From: Bacillus sp. HMF5848
GTDB lineage: Bacteria; Bacillota; Bacilli; Bacillales; HMF5848
Length of the DNA stretch: 64,000 nt
Direction: 5' to 3'
Assembly (NCBI RefSeq): GCF_003944835.1
Contig: NZ_RWIV01000001.1
Location: 1,837,501 to 1,901,500 of the forward strand
The position numbers and the translations under genes are program-made. The notes under the pieces are model-generated. The model did no database searches, was not told the DNA's origin, and saw only the letters and a program-made list of their open reading frames with translations. This document shows, one piece after another, positions 9,428 through 25,030 of the stretch. Positions within the stretch are counted from its first letter, which is position 1; every line of letters begins with the position of its first letter.

Positions 9428-9904
9428 TTGGCTTATTTGGTAGCATTGGTTGTGATTTTGATTGATCAGATTACAAAATGGCTTGTCACACAATACATGG
9501 ATTTATATGAAAGTATTGCTGTAATCCCGGAATTTTTCTATTTAACATCTCATAGAAATCGTGGAGCCGCTTGGGGTATATTACAAGGACAAATGTGGTT
9601 TTTCTATATTATCACGATAATTGTTGTCGCATTTTTAATATATTATATTTCACGTTTAAAAAAATCCGAACGGTTACTTCGTTTTACATTAGGACTCATG
9701 CTTGGTGGAGCCATTGGGAACTTTATTGATAGATTGTTTCGTAAGGAAGTTGTAGATTTCTTTGATATTTATATCTTTACATACGATTATCCTATATTCA
9801 ACATTGCAGATTCTGCACTTGTTATCGGGGTAGGGCTATTTTTTATTTATAGTCTTTTAGAAGCAAAAAAGGAAAAGGAGCAACAAAAGAATGGAGCAAT
9901 TTGA
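9428..9904 (+). CDS. lspA: lipoprotein signal peptidase (signal peptidase II)
   Basis: Membrane aspartyl protease that cleaves prolipoprotein signal peptides after lipidation. 158 aa with four hydrophobic helices. The conserved boxes are [18 protein letters not shown] (about residues 41-52), and the two aspartate motifs GNFIDRL and [11 protein letters not shown]. The start is taken as TTG at 9428, about 10 nt after TTGGGGG, because [14 protein letters not shown] matches the family start; the longer in-frame ATG would add an unlikely polar N-terminus. The end overlaps rluD by 14 nt. Confidence 0.93.
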   Translation: MAYLVALVVILIDQITKWLVTQYMDLYESIAVIPEFFYLTSHRNRGAAWGILQGQMWFFYIITIIVVAFLIYYISRLKKSERLLRFTLGLMLGGAIGNFIDRLFRKEVVDFFDIYIFTYDYPIFNIADSALVIGVGLFFIYSLLEAKKEKEQQKNGAI

Positions 9905-10808
9905 TATCCATATAACCGAAGAAAATAAAGGACAACGAATTGATAAGATTATTTCTTCTTTTGATGAAGAGTGGTCCCGTACACAAGTACAGGATTGGAT
10001 ACGTGATGGTCATGTGACAGTCAATGGTTCTACTACAAAGGCAAATTATAAGTGTAGTGCAGGTGATGCCATCAGCGTTACGATGCCTGAACCAGAAAGC
10101 TTAGATGTTGTTCCTGAACAAATGGATTTACATATTTATTATGAAGACAGTGATGTGTTAGTTGTTAACAAGCCAAGGGGGATGGTTGTTCATCCAGCAC
10201 CAGGACATTTGTCAGGGACACTTGTGAATGGACTTATGGCTCATTGTACTGATTTGTCAGGGATTAATGGTATTATGCGGCCTGGAATTGTACATAGAAT
10301 TGATAAAGATACATCTGGATTATTAATGGTAGCTAAAAATGATTTGGCTCATAAGTCTCTTGTAGACCAACTAGTCAAAAAAACAGTAACGAGACGTTAT
10401 AAAGCAATTGTTCATGGGGTTATCCCACATGATGATGGAACGATTGATGCGCCAATAGGAAGAAATAAGCATGACAGACAAAGCATGACTGTGACAGATG
10501 ACCATAGTAAGGATGCAGTAACACATTTTAAAGTGCTTGAGCGCTTTAAAGATTTTTCCTATATCGAATGTCAGCTTGAAACGGGACGAACACATCAAAT
10601 ACGTGTTCATATGAAATACATTGGCTATCCATTAGCTGGGGATCCAAAGTATGGTCCTAAAAAAACATTAGATATTAATGGACAAGCTTTGCACGCAGGT
10701 ATTTTAGGGTTCAAACATCCTAGAACACAAGAATATTTGCAATTTGAGGCGCCTTTACCTGTTGAGTTTGAAGAGTTATTAGATAAATTGAGACGTATTA
10801 GTGATTAA
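9891..10808 (+). CDS. ylyB: RluA/RluD-family rRNA pseudouridine synthase (YlyB)
   Basis: 305 aa: an N-terminal S4 RNA-binding domain (about residues 12-70) and a RluA-type catalytic domain with [16 protein letters not shown], whose Asp is the catalytic residue. The C-terminal [21 protein letters not shown] box also fits. By similarity to RluD it modifies 23S rRNA helix 69; the exact site is inferred. The ATG overlaps the lspA end and has AAAGGAGCAAC upstream, indicating translational coupling. Confidence 0.92.
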   Translation: MEQFDIHITEENKGQRIDKIISSFDEEWSRTQVQDWIRDGHVTVNGSTTKANYKCSAGDAISVTMPEPESLDVVPEQMDLHIYYEDSDVLVVNKPRGMVVHPAPGHLSGTLVNGLMAHCTDLSGINGIMRPGIVHRIDKDTSGLLMVAKNDLAHKSLVDQLVKKTVTRRYKAIVHGVIPHDDGTIDAPIGRNKHDRQSMTVTDDHSKDAVTHFKVLERFKDFSYIECQLETGRTHQIRVHMKYIGYPLAGDPKYGPKKTLDINGQALHAGILGFKHPRTQEYLQFEAPLPVEFEELLDKLRRISD

Positions 10809-10873
10809 CCGTTGGTTATTTAATATTTATCACAATAATATTGTTAAATTAACCTTGTCCTATGAAAAATTTG

Positions 10874-10902
10874 TTGACAGTTTTCGCGCATTGAAGTATT
10901 CT
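10874..10902 (+). promoter_or_regulatory. sigma-A promoter of the pyr operon
   Basis: TTGACA and TATTCT with a 17-bp spacer, upstream of the first PyrR attenuator. Confidence 0.85.
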
Positions 10903-10916
10903 TAATTTAATTGAAA

Positions 10917-11589
<673 letters not shown>

Positions 11590-11601
11590 TAATAATTTAA
11601 T

Positions 11602-11711
11602 TAACCCTTTAATGGAGTCCTGAGAGGCTTACAAAGGGGATGAAGCTTTCACAATGGTTTATACTATGTGATAGCTCATACCTCTTTGTGTAATCACAAA
11701 GAGTTTTTTTA
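11602..11711 (+). promoter_or_regulatory. PyrR-dependent attenuator 2 (pyrR-pyrP)
   Basis: The PyrR loop GAGTCCTGAGAGGCT, bracketed by CCCTTT and AAAGGG (11604-11638), is followed by terminator CTCTTTGTG/CACAAAGAG with T7 (11682-11710). Confidence 0.92.
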
Positions 11712-11725
11712 TAGGAGGAGAAACA

Positions 11726-13027
11726 ATGTCAAAAAAGATCGTATTAGATGTAAACGAAAAACCGTCATTAGGAAAAGGACTCTCTCTGAGTTTGCAGCAT
11801 TTGTTTGCTATGTTTGGTGCAACGGTGCTAGTTCCATTTTTAACAGAATTAAGCCCAGCGGTTGCACTTGTATCAAGTGGCTTAGGTACATTAGCTTTTC
11901 TTCTTATTACAAGAGGAATGGTACCAGCTTATCTAGGATCATCGTTTGCTTTTATCGCACCAATCATTGCCGCTAAAGCTGCTGGTGGCGTTGGGGCAGC
12001 AATGATGGGAAGCTTCTTAGCGGGGCTTGTGTACGGAATAGTTGCACTCATAATAAGTGTCGCAGGTTATAAGTGGTTAATGAGGTTGTTACCAGCGGTT
12101 GTTGTAGGTCCTGTCATAATAGTGATCGGTCTTGGATTAGCAAGTGTAGCGGTTGACATGGCAATGTATAACCCGGCTGGCGACTATAGCGTGTTACACT
12201 TCTCAGCAGCACTTGTTACTCTAGCTATAACAATTATAAGTTCTATATTTTTAAAAGGAGTTTTTGGACTTATTCCAATTCTTATCGGTATTGCCTCTGG
12301 TTATATATATAGTTTAGCTATTGGTATTGTTGATTTTAGTAAGGTTATTGAAGCAAAATGGATTCAAGTACCAGACTTCACCATACCGTTTGTGAGTTAC
12401 ACACCATCAGTTAGTTGGGAAATTATATTGTTAATGGTGCCAGTTGCAGTTGTAACGTTATCAGAGCACATTGGTCATCAGCTTGTTTTAGGAGAAGTTA
12501 TTAATCGTGATTTAGTGAAAAAGCCAGGGTTACACAAGTCTATCCTAGGAGACGGTGTCGCAACTATGATTGCTTCTTTCCTTGGCGGACCTCCAAATAC
12601 AACATACGGAGAGAATATCGGTGTTTTAGCCATTACACGTGTATATAGTATTTATGTCATTGGTGGCGCAGCTGTTATTGCAGTAATCTTTGGTTTTATC
12701 GGTAAAGTTTCAGCATTAATCTCTTCTGTACCAACTGCTGTTATGGGTGGTGTCTCAATTTTATTATTCGGTATCATCGCTTCTAGTGGGTTGCGCATGA
12801 TGATTGATGCTAAAGTAGATTTAGGAGACAAACGTAATTTAATTATTTCATCCGTGATCTTAGTAATTGGTATTGGTGGAGCTATCCTGAAGTTCTCTGA
12901 TAAATTTGAGATTCATGGTATGGCATTAGCGGCATTGTTAGGTATTTTATTAAATGTAATCTTACCAGTAAGTGATAATAATAAGTCAACTCAATCAGAA
13001 GAGAAAAAAGAACATACAGTTGCTTAA
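11726..13027 (+). CDS. pyrP: uracil permease
   Basis: 433-aa NCS2/UraA-type proton-uracil symporter of the cytoplasmic membrane, hydrophobic throughout with about 12-14 transmembrane helices. Family features are the GATVLVPFLTELSPAVAL segment near the N-terminus and the substrate-site stretch LSEHIGHQLVLGEVINRDL, followed by GGPPNTTYGENIGV. RBS TAGGAGGAG. It lies between attenuators 2 and 3, as in B. subtilis, so uptake is co-regulated with synthesis. Confidence 0.96.
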   Translation: MSKKIVLDVNEKPSLGKGLSLSLQHLFAMFGATVLVPFLTELSPAVALVSSGLGTLAFLLITRGMVPAYLGSSFAFIAPIIAAKAAGGVGAAMMGSFLAGLVYGIVALIISVAGYKWLMRLLPAVVVGPVIIVIGLGLASVAVDMAMYNPAGDYSVLHFSAALVTLAITIISSIFLKGVFGLIPILIGIASGYIYSLAIGIVDFSKVIEAKWIQVPDFTIPFVSYTPSVSWEIILLMVPVAVVTLSEHIGHQLVLGEVINRDLVKKPGLHKSILGDGVATMIASFLGGPPNTTYGENIGVLAITRVYSIYVIGGAAVIAVIFGFIGKVSALISSVPTAVMGGVSILLFGIIASSGLRMMIDAKVDLGDKRNLIISSVILVIGIGGAILKFSDKFEIHGMALAALLGILLNVILPVSDNNKSTQSEEKKEHTVA

Positions 13028-13029
13028 TG

Positions 13030-13161
13030 CCTTTTAAATATGTCCTGTGAGACATAAAAGGGTGTAAGGTATAAGACTCAGCAAGCCGACTACATGTTAG
13101 CATGTTTTGCTGTGCAGTCTTACTTTCACCCTGTCCTATATTATTAGGACGGGGTTTTTTT
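13030..13161 (+). promoter_or_regulatory. PyrR-dependent attenuator 3 (pyrP-pyrB)
   Basis: PyrR hairpin: CCTTTTAAATATGTCCTGTG and a complementary ACATAAAAGGG arm (13030-13062). A long antiterminator-capable stretch (AGACT...AGTCT) and a terminator with CCCTGTCCTA/TAGGACGGGG and T7 (13129-13161) follow. Confidence 0.9.
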
Positions 13162-14324
<1,163 letters not shown>

Positions 14325-14345
14325 TAGAATGCGAGGGGAAGAGAC

Positions 14346-15632
14346 ATGGATTTTATTATAAAAAATGGCAAAATTCTTAGTGAATTAGGGGAACTAGTGC
14401 AGTGTGACATAAAAATTGTCGATGGAACCATTTCTGAAATGGGCAAAGATCTTGTCTGTGAAACTATGCATACAATTGATGCTTGCGGTAACTTCATAAG
14501 TCCTGGCTTTGTAGATGTTCATGTACATTTACGAGAGCCAGGTGGCGAAAATAAGGAAACAATAGCAACAGGGACGGAGGCAGCAGCTAGAGGCGGCTTT
14601 ACAACAATTGCTGCGATGCCGAATACACGACCTGTTCCAGATACTGTAGAGCAGTTAAAGTGGTTAAATAATAGAATTAAAGAAACAGCAAAAGTTCGTG
14701 TTTTACCGTACGCTTCCATTACAGTTCGCGAGCTAGGTAAAGAGTTAACTAATTTTTCTGGTCTTAAAGAAGAAGGTGCGTTTGCTTTTACAGACGATGG
14801 TGTAGGTATTCAATCTGCTGGGATAATGCTTGAAGCGATGAAGCGTGCCGGAGCTATAAATGCTACTATCGTTGCTCATTGTGAAGAAAATACGTTAATA
14901 AATAAAGGCTGTATTCATGATGGAAAGGTAGCAAGAGCTAATAACCTGAACGGTATCCCATCTGTTTGTGAGTCAGTTCATATTGCTAGAGATATTTTGT
15001 TAGCAGAAGCTACAGGCTGTCACTATCATGTTTGTCATGTTAGTACGAAAGAGTCTGTTCGTGTAATACGTGACGCTAAGCGTGCTGGAATAAACGTAAC
15101 AGCAGAGGTGACCCCGCATCACTTATTATTATGTGAAGAAGATATTGACAAGTTACATAGCAACTACAAAATGAATCCGCCGTTAAGAGGCCAAGATGAT
15201 AAAGAAGCTTTACTTCAAGGCTTACTAGATGGCACGATTGACTGTATTGCTACGGATCATGCTCCACATACGAATGAAGAAAAAGCAGCAAGTATTGAAG
15301 AGGCTCCATTTGGGATTGTAGGGTTAGAAACAGCTTTTCCATTGTTATATACACATTTTGTGAAAAAAAACATTATGTCATTACAGCAGCTTATTAATTT
15401 TTTAACAAAAAAACCTGCAGACATATTTGGTATGCCGTATGGTCGATTGGAGCTAGGTACCGTTGCTGACGTTACAATTATTGATTTAAACGATAAACAA
15501 CCAATAGATCCACAACGCTTTGCTTCAAAAGGGAAAAATACACCGTTCACTAATTGGGATTGTGTTGGATGGCCTGTTATGACTGTGGTAAATGGAGAGA
15601 TTGTTTGGGATAAGGGAGGCGTTCACGCTTGA
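14346..15632 (+). CDS. pyrC: dihydroorotase
   Basis: 428-aa zinc amidohydrolase that cyclises carbamoyl-aspartate to dihydroorotate. Metal and substrate motifs are [15 protein letters not shown] near residue 58, a carbamylated-Lys region, [13 protein letters not shown] and [24 protein letters not shown]. The stop overlaps the TTG start of pyrAA by 4 nt. Confidence 0.97.
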   Translation: MDFIIKNGKILSELGELVQCDIKIVDGTISEMGKDLVCETMHTIDACGNFISPGFVDVHVHLREPGGENKETIATGTEAAARGGFTTIAAMPNTRPVPDTVEQLKWLNNRIKETAKVRVLPYASITVRELGKELTNFSGLKEEGAFAFTDDGVGIQSAGIMLEAMKRAGAINATIVAHCEENTLINKGCIHDGKVARANNLNGIPSVCESVHIARDILLAEATGCHYHVCHVSTKESVRVIRDAKRAGINVTAEVTPHHLLLCEEDIDKLHSNYKMNPPLRGQDDKEALLQGLLDGTIDCIATDHAPHTNEEKAASIEEAPFGIVGLETAFPLLYTHFVKKNIMSLQQLINFLTKKPADIFGMPYGRLELGTVADVTIIDLNDKQPIDPQRFASKGKNTPFTNWDCVGWPVMTVVNGEIVWDKGGVHA

Positions 15633-16729
15633 AAAGACAGCTTGTGTTAGAGGATGGAACAACTTTTATTGGTAAAGCGTTTGGAAGTGAAGAAAAAACA
15701 ATCGGAGAAGTAGTATTTAATACAGGAATGACTGGCTATCAGGAGATACTTTCAGACCCATCCTATTGTGGGCAGATTATTACACTAACATATCCGTTAA
15801 TAGGTAATTATGGAGTGAATCGTGACGATTTCGAATCCATTTATCCTGCATTAAAAGGATTAATTGTGAAGGAGCATTGTGATACACCATCTAATTGGCG
15901 CAGTCAAATGTCATTACATGAATATATGAAGTCAAAGAATATACCAGGATTAGCAGGCATTGATACACGCAAGCTAACTCGTAAGATTCGACAATATGGA
16001 ACGTTAAGAGGTGCATTTTGCTCTATAACTGAAGACCCATTGGAAGTAGCGGAGCAATTAACACGTATGTCACTTCCATCAAATCAAGTGCAACAAGTTT
16101 CTACGAAAACCGCTTACGCCAATCCTGGAAGAGGATATCGTATTGTGTTAATGGATTTTGGTATGAAGCATGGCATTCTTAGAGAATTAACAAGACGAGA
16201 CTGTGATGTTGTTGTTGTTCCATACAATACAAGTGCAGAGGATATTATAAGACTAAGTCCAGACGGTATTATGCTAAGCAATGGTCCTGGTGATCCAAAG
16301 GATGTACCGGAGGCAGTCGATACTATACGGAATTTAGTTGGAAAAGTACCGATATTCGGAATCTGCTTAGGACACCAATTGTTCGCTTTAGCATCGGGTG
16401 CTAATACAGAAAAATTAAAGTTTGGTCATAGAGGCTCTAATCATCCAGTGAAGGATCTTAGAACAGGAAAGGTCGCTATTACATCACAAAACCATGGGTA
16501 TACCGTTACAGAGAGCTCAATTTTGAGAACTCAACTAACTGTGACGCATGTTGCTTTGAATGATGGAACAATTGAAGGTCTATGTTCAAATGAATACCCA
16601 GCATTTACTGTTCAATATCACCCTGAAGCCTCCCCTGGTCCTGACGATGCTAATGGATTGTTCGATGAATTCATGACTATGATACAAGCTTTTAAACGAA
16701 AGGGGAACACATCATGCCTAAACGCTTAG
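15629..16729 (+). CDS. pyrAA: carbamoyl-phosphate synthase small subunit (pyrimidine-specific)
   Basis: 366 aa. Glutaminase subunit that feeds ammonia to PyrAB. It has an N-terminal CPSase domain and a class I glutamine amidotransferase domain with the nucleophile motif [13 protein letters not shown] and the catalytic His in [14 protein letters not shown]. The start is TTG overlapping the pyrC stop (AAGGGAGGCG ribosome site). The last 16 nt overlap pyrAB, so subunit synthesis is probably coupled. Confidence 0.96.
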   Translation: MKRQLVLEDGTTFIGKAFGSEEKTIGEVVFNTGMTGYQEILSDPSYCGQIITLTYPLIGNYGVNRDDFESIYPALKGLIVKEHCDTPSNWRSQMSLHEYMKSKNIPGLAGIDTRKLTRKIRQYGTLRGAFCSITEDPLEVAEQLTRMSLPSNQVQQVSTKTAYANPGRGYRIVLMDFGMKHGILRELTRRDCDVVVVPYNTSAEDIIRLSPDGIMLSNGPGDPKDVPEAVDTIRNLVGKVPIFGICLGHQLFALASGANTEKLKFGHRGSNHPVKDLRTGKVAITSQNHGYTVTESSILRTQLTVTHVALNDGTIEGLCSNEYPAFTVQYHPEASPGPDDANGLFDEFMTMIQAFKRKGNTSCLNA

Positions 16730-19700
16730 ATATACAAACTGTACTGGTGATTGGCTCTGGACCAATAGTTATAGGGCAAGCAGCTGAATTTGATTATGCG
16801 GGTACACAAGCTTGTATCGCTTTAAAGGAAGAAGGGTATCGTGTTGTTCTCGTGAATTCTAATCCTGCCACTATCATGACTGATACAACAATGGCTGACA
16901 AAGTATATATAGAACCTTTAACTTTCGAATTTGTAAGCAAAATAATTCGTAAAGAACGACCAGATGCTATATTACCAACATTAGGTGGACAAACAGGTCT
17001 TAACATTGCTGTTCAGCTAGCAAAAGCAGGAGTCCTAGAAGAATTTAAAGTAGAAGTACTTGGTACAAAGCTATCTGCTATTGAAAAAGCAGAGGATCGC
17101 GAGCTGTTTCGTAATTTAATGAATGAGCTAGGAGAGCCAGTTCCAGATAGTACAATTATTCACACGTTAGAAGAGGCATATCAGTTTATAAATGAAGTGG
17201 GCTATCCAGTTATTGTTCGACCAGCGTACACGCTTGGTGGGACTGGCGGAGGTATTTGCTCAACAGAAGAAGAATTGATTGAAACGGTATGTAGTGGTTT
17301 GAAAAATAGCCCAGTTAGTCAATGTTTGCTAGAAAAAAGCATTGCAGGATTCAAAGAAATCGAATATGAGGTAATGCGTGATAGTGCCGATCATGCGATT
17401 GTCGTATGTAATATGGAGAATATTGATCCTGTTGGTGTTCATACGGGTGACTCCATTGTAGTTGCTCCGAGTCAAACATTGAGTGATAGAGAATATCAGC
17501 TTCTGAGAAATGTTTCGTTAAAGATAATTCGCGCACTTGAAATAGAAGGTGGCTGTAACGTCCAGCTTGCACTTGACCCAGATAGCTTTCAATACTACAT
17601 TATTGAAGTTAACCCACGTGTCAGTCGTTCTTCTGCTCTTGCATCTAAGGCAACAGGTTATCCAATCGCAAAACTAGCAGCGAAGATTGCTATCGGATTA
17701 ACATTAGATGAAATGATGAACCCTGTTACAGGGAAAACGTATGCCTGCTTTGAGCCATCACTTGACTATGTCGTAACAAAAATTCCACGATGGCCGTTTG
17801 ATAAATTTGAATCAGCTAATCGTCATTTAGGAACACAAATGAAAGCCACAGGAGAAGTAATGGCTATAGGGCGGACGTTTGAAGAGTCTATTTTAAAAGC
17901 GGTGCGCTCACTAGAGGCGGATGTGTTCCATCTTGAATTAAAGAATAGTCATATAATTGATGATGCTCTCATTGAAAAGCGTATTAGACGAGCTGGTGAC
18001 GAAAGATTATTTTATTTAGCAGAAGCAATCCGTCGTGGTCGCAATATCGGAGAGATATTTGACTGGAGTAAAATCGATGTCTTCTTTCTTGAGAAAATCG
18101 CGAATATTGTTCGCTTTGAACGTGAACTTCAATCTCACAAACAAGACATAAATGTACTTCTTAAAGCGAAGCAATTAGGATTTTCTGATAGTATTATTGC
18201 TCGCCTTTGGAACATGACGGAGAGGGAATTGTTCCAATTACGCCGCGATAATAATATTTTACCAGTATATAAAACTGTTGATACGTGTGCAGCAGAATTC
18301 GAATCAACTACTCCATATTTTTATGGGACATACGAGGATGAAAATGAATCGATAGTATCAGGGCGAAAAAGTGTTGTTGTATTAGGCTCAGGTCCGATAC
18401 GAATTGGTCAAGGAATCGAATTTGATTATGCAACTGTTCATAGCGTGTGGGCTATTAAAGAAGCAGGCTATGAAGCTATCATTGTTAATAACAACCCAGA
18501 GACAGTATCAACAGACTTTAGTATCTCTGACAAGCTATACTTTGAGCCATTAACCGTTGAAGATGTTATGCATATTCTTGAATTAGAACAACCAGAGGGT
18601 GTTATAGTACAATTTGGAGGACAAACGGCGATAAATTTAGCTGAGGAGCTTTCAGGTCGAGGAATAAAAATTCTTGGTACATCTTTAGAGGACTTGGATC
18701 GAGCTGAAAATCGAGATTTATTTGAGCAAACACTAGAACAGCTTGCCATCCCACAGCCTGTAGGGCGAACGGCAACCTCTGTTGAGGAAGCAGTGTCGAT
18801 TGCAAACGGAATAGGCTATCCTGTCTTAGTACGTCCATCGTATGTACTAGGTGGTAGGGCTATGGAAATTGTTTATGATAAACATGAATTATTGTACTAC
18901 ATGAATAACGCTGTAAACATCAATCCAAACCATCCTGTTTTAATAGACAAATATATGGTTGGAAAAGAAATAGAGGTTGATGCGATTTCTGACGGAGAGA
19001 CAGTCTATATTCCAGGGATTATGGAGCATATTGAGCGAGCGGGTATTCACTCGGGTGACTCCATTGCGGTGTATCCACCACAAAGCTTATCACCTGCTGT
19101 GAAGCAGAAAATTGTTGATTACACTATTCAACTTGGTAGAGGATTAAAAATCGTAGGGTTGTTAAACATTCAATTTGTTATATGTCAGGAAGAAGTGTAT
19201 GTCATAGAAGTAAACCCGCGTTCAAGTCGTACTGTACCATTTTTAAGCAAAATAACAGGAGTACCTATGGCGAATATTGCAACGAAAACAATCCTTGGAA
19301 TAAAACTAGAAGAGCTTGGCTTTTCGACAGGTCTTTTAACAGAGCAAGACGGTGTATTTGTAAAAGCACCAGTATTTTCATTTGCAAAATTGAGAAATGT
19401 TGATATTACATTGGGACCTGAGATGAAATCAACTGGAGAAGTAATGGGTAAAGATACAACAGTTGAGAAGGCACTATATAAAGGTCTAGTTGCAGCAGGA
19501 ATGACTATTGAAAAGACTGGTACTGTATTGATGACGGTTGCTGATAAAGATAAAGAGGAGGCCGTAAAAATTGCAGAGCGGTTTGCAAAAATCGGCTTTA
19601 ACATCTTGGCAACAACTGGAACGGCTGAAACTTTACAGCAAAATGGTATTCGTGTAAATGAGGTTAATAAAATTGGAACAGAGGGACCTAACCTCCTGGA

Positions 19701-19922
19701 TGTTATTCGCAAGGGAGAAGCACAGTTTGTTATAAATACTTTAACAAAAGGTAAACAACCACAAAGAGATGGTTTTAAAATTCGTCGAGAATCAGTCGAA
19801 AATGGTGTACCTTGCTTGACATCACTCGATACAGCTGACGCAATATTACGTGTACTTGAAATGATGAACTTTCAAACAGAATCTATGCCAAGCGAACTAA
19901 TTGAGCGCGAGGTGACGTTGCT

Positions 19923-19926
<4 letters not shown>
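16714..19926 (+). CDS. pyrAB: carbamoyl-phosphate synthase large subunit (pyrimidine-specific)
   Basis: 1070 aa. Two homologous ATP-grasp halves start at [20 protein letters not shown] and [20 protein letters not shown] and make carboxyphosphate and then carbamoyl phosphate. ATP-grasp ends [20 protein letters not shown] and [20 protein letters not shown] confirm both sites. The C-terminal MGS-like domain (from about residue 935) is the allosteric site for UMP and PRPP. It overlaps pyrAA and shares a 4-nt overlap with the GTG start of pyrK. Confidence 0.97.
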
Positions 19927-22317
<2,391 letters not shown>

Positions 22318-22325
<8 letters not shown>

Positions 22326-22947
22326 ACTTATCGCAGAACAGCTTTTACAAATTGGTGCTGTAACACTTTCACCGAAAAATCCTTATATATGGTCATCTGG
22401 TATAAAGTCACCAATTTACTGTGACAATCGATTGACGATGTCATATCCTGAAGTGCGGAATTTGATTGCAAATGCACTCACTACATTGATAAAAGAAAAG
22501 TTTTCCAACACTTCAGTTATTGCAGGTACAGCAACTGCTGGTATCCCTCATGCTGCTTGGGTTAGTGATCGTATGGAACTACCTATGGTATATGTACGTA
22601 GTAAAGCGAAGGGTCATGGTAAAACGAATCAAATAGAAGGCAAAATAAATAAAGGTGATAAGGTTGTTGTTATTGAAGATTTAATTTCTACAGGTGGTAG
22701 CTCCTTAACAGCTGTGGAAGCGTTACGAAATGAAGATTGTGATGTATTAGCGGTTATTTCTATATTTACATATGGCCTGAATAAGGCAGTAAATGCCTTT
22801 AATGAAGCTAACATTCCATTTTACTCATTATGTGATTATGATACTTTACTTGAGGTCGCAAAGAATCAAGGGATTTTGACTTCGGAACAGCTTGAGAAAC
22901 TTGTCCAATGGCGCACAAATCCACAAGATGAAAAGTGGTTGAAATAA
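22318..22947 (+). CDS. pyrE: orotate phosphoribosyltransferase
   Basis: 209 aa. Makes OMP from orotate and PRPP. The PRPP-binding motif [20 protein letters not shown] is near residues 117-136, and [12 protein letters not shown] is near the N-terminus. ATG overlaps the pyrF stop; RBS GGGAAGGAG. It is the last gene of the pyr operon, followed by a hairpin that also serves rqcH. Confidence 0.97.
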
Positions 22948-22976
22948 ATAAATTATATAGCTACACATTTAAGAAA

Positions 22977-23016
22977 AAAAGCTGTCCTATACAATGTGAT
23001 AGTGACAGCTCTTTGA
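22977..23016 (-). terminator. terminator between convergent pyrE and rqcH
   Basis: Stem AGCTGTC/GACAGCT with a 17-nt loop. On the minus strand it runs into a T-rich tract, giving a good terminator for rqcH. The plus-strand T run is short but could end the pyr transcript. Confidence 0.75.
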
Positions 23017-23048
23017 GATAACTACTTTATACTCAAAATCGGTTTTCG

Positions 23049-24764
23049 TTATTGCTTTTTTAAAGCAACAACAATATCTTCATTTGGTGTAACATAAATT
23101 GTTTGTTGGTTGTCATAAATAACATATCCAGGCTTTGCTCCACTTGGTTTTTTTACATGTTTAATCATAGTATAATCAACCGGAACTGAACTAGATTGCT
23201 TGGCCTTACTAAAATAAGCTGCAAGGATAGCTGCCTCTTTAATCGTTTGTTCAGTGGGGTTCGATGAGCGAATGACAACATGCGAACCTGGAATGTCCTT
23301 CGTATGAAACCATAAATCAGTTTTGGCTGCTAAGCGGTTCGTTAAGTACTCATTTTGTTTGTTATTTTTACCGACTAAGATGGTTGTTTCATCACTGGCT
23401 GTATACTCCTCAAGCACAGGATGTTTTTTCGCTTGCTGCTTATTAGTTTGTCTGCCTTTTTTCGCTTTAATATAGCCTTCATCTGCTAATTCTTCACGAA
23501 TTTCTTCTATGTCCTTTGGTGAAGCAGACTGCAATTGCTGTAGTAACGTCTCTAAATAAGCTATTTCATCATTCGTGTTGTCTATTTGCTCAGTAACAAT
23601 TGAGACAGATTTTTTCGCTTTTTGGTATTTAATAAAATAACTTTGAGCGTTTTCGGAAGGAGTTTTTTGTGGATTTAGCGAAATTATAATAGTTCCTTCC
23701 GTTTCATCATAATAATTGTCTACCTCAACCTCTTTATCTCCACGCTTCATTCGGTATAAATTTGCTGTTAATAATTCACCGTATAATTGATATGAATCAG
23801 CCTTGTCAGCATCCTTAAGTGTTTTTGCTAATTTATCGAGTTTCTTTTCATTTTTCTTTATCTCGTTAATTAAGTATTTTTCTAAATCACTTGCAAGCTG
23901 TTTAACACGGTCTCGTTCAGCTTTTCCAAAGTAAAATCGGTCTAATAATTCACTACATGAAGAAAAGGATTTTTTTTCACCTTTAAGGTGTTTAAGGTTA
24001 ATAAAATAAAAGGATTGTTTATTGTCAGACTCTGTAATTGTAGGTTCGAACCTATGATCTCGGATTTCTGATATTAACTCCATGAACGCTTTTGGTAGAG
24101 TTTGTCTGTTAGCGATGCGAGCACGATGGATGGCTTCGCTTGCAAGCAGTGGCGAAACACCACTAAATGCGTTCACAAGCTGCTTGTCTAATTTACCTGC
24201 ATTAAAGTCTAATTTTTTCAAAACATCATCTGCATCTATTAAAAAGGGGTCCGTTTTGTTTTGGTCAGGCGGTGCAATATATAAGTGTCCTGGTAATAGT
24301 GTTCGATGTCTATTCACAGATGTGGATATGTGCTTTATACTATCAAGGATTTTTCCGCTTTCTGTATCTATTAAGATGATGTTACTATGACGTCCCATTA
24401 TTTCTGCTATTAATTTTTTTTGAGTCAAATCACCGAGTTCATTTCGGCTGCGAATATCAAATATAACTATTCGTTCTCTTTCAGGTTGATAAATAGATTC
24501 AATAATACCACCCTCTAAATGTTTTCTCAGAAGCATACAAAACATCGGAGGCTCTGCTGGATTTTCATAAGTATGTGTTGTTAAATGAACACGAGAATAG
24601 CTCGGGTGTGCTGATAAAAGTAGCTTGTGATTTTTACCATTAGCTCGTATTTGAAAAATCAATTCATTTTTATAAGGTTGATAAATCCGTGAAATTCTCC
24701 CGTTTAGGAGCAATTCGGTTAATTCAGTTGTTAATGCATATGTAAACATGCCGTCAAAGGACAT
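23049..24764 (-). CDS. rqcH: RqcH, ribosome quality control NFACT protein (YloA/FbpA)
   Basis: 571 aa. RqcH binds obstructed 50S subunits and recruits tRNA-Ala to add C-terminal alanine tails. It shows NFACT-N from residue 1 ([15 protein letters not shown]), HhH and coiled-coil middle parts, and the NFACT-R domain with [18 protein letters not shown]. Older annotations call it fibronectin-binding protein FbpA/YloA. The Asp97-Arg98 pair known from B. subtilis is Glu97-Arg98 here. It is a single-gene unit with its own minus-strand promoter; RBS AAAGGGTGAC. Confidence 0.93.
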   Translation of the reverse strand: MSFDGMFTYALTTELTELLLNGRISRIYQPYKNELIFQIRANGKNHKLLLSAHPSYSRVHLTTHTYENPAEPPMFCMLLRKHLEGGIIESIYQPERERIVIFDIRSRNELGDLTQKKLIAEIMGRHSNIILIDTESGKILDSIKHISTSVNRHRTLLPGHLYIAPPDQNKTDPFLIDADDVLKKLDFNAGKLDKQLVNAFSGVSPLLASEAIHRARIANRQTLPKAFMELISEIRDHRFEPTITESDNKQSFYFINLKHLKGEKKSFSSCSELLDRFYFGKAERDRVKQLASDLEKYLINEIKKNEKKLDKLAKTLKDADKADSYQLYGELLTANLYRMKRGDKEVEVDNYYDETEGTIIISLNPQKTPSENAQSYFIKYQKAKKSVSIVTEQIDNTNDEIAYLETLLQQLQSASPKDIEEIREELADEGYIKAKKGRQTNKQQAKKHPVLEEYTASDETTILVGKNNKQNEYLTNRLAAKTDLWFHTKDIPGSHVVIRSSNPTEQTIKEAAILAAYFSKAKQSSSVPVDYTMIKHVKKPSGAKPGYVIYDNQQTIYVTPNEDIVVALKKQ

Positions 24765-24823
24765 AAAAATGTCACCCTTTCATGGTTAAAGCAATAATGT
24801 TATGTTTGTTTAATTATATAATC

Positions 24824-24851
24824 ATTATATAGCATGAATGCAATAATACAA
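24824..24851 (-). promoter_or_regulatory. sigma-A-like promoter of rqcH
   Basis: On the minus strand TTGTAT and TATAAT are spaced by 16 bp, about 60 nt upstream of the start codon. Confidence 0.6.
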
Positions 24852-24944
24852 TTGAAGAACAATCTTGTCTAGACAAAGATACTGTGAATTGTAGCAGAGT
24901 CATGACAACGTATTGAAATAGAAAATTTAACTTTCGTTCCACTT

Positions 24945-24973
24945 TTGTCAAGAAAAAGATATTTTTTTATGAT
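24945..24973 (+). promoter_or_regulatory. candidate promoter of yloC-remA-gmk-rpoZ
   Basis: TTGTCA, 17 bp, TATGAT. An overlapping TATAAT at 24973 has a poorer spacing. Confidence 0.5.
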
Positions 24974-25030
24974 ATAATCCAAAAGGATAGTAGACATACA
25001 TTATAAAACTAATATGTTAGGTGTGATTTG

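Noticed and set aside
11668-11976. 102-codon plus-strand frame over the pyrP start
   Set aside because: Different frame from the clearly conserved uracil permease; Cys/Arg/Lys-rich shadow.
19185-19712. 175-codon minus-strand open frame inside pyrAB
   Set aside because: It lies wholly within a clear pyrAB coding region, has a Ser/Pro/Val-rich composition typical of antisense shadow frames, and has no ribosome site.
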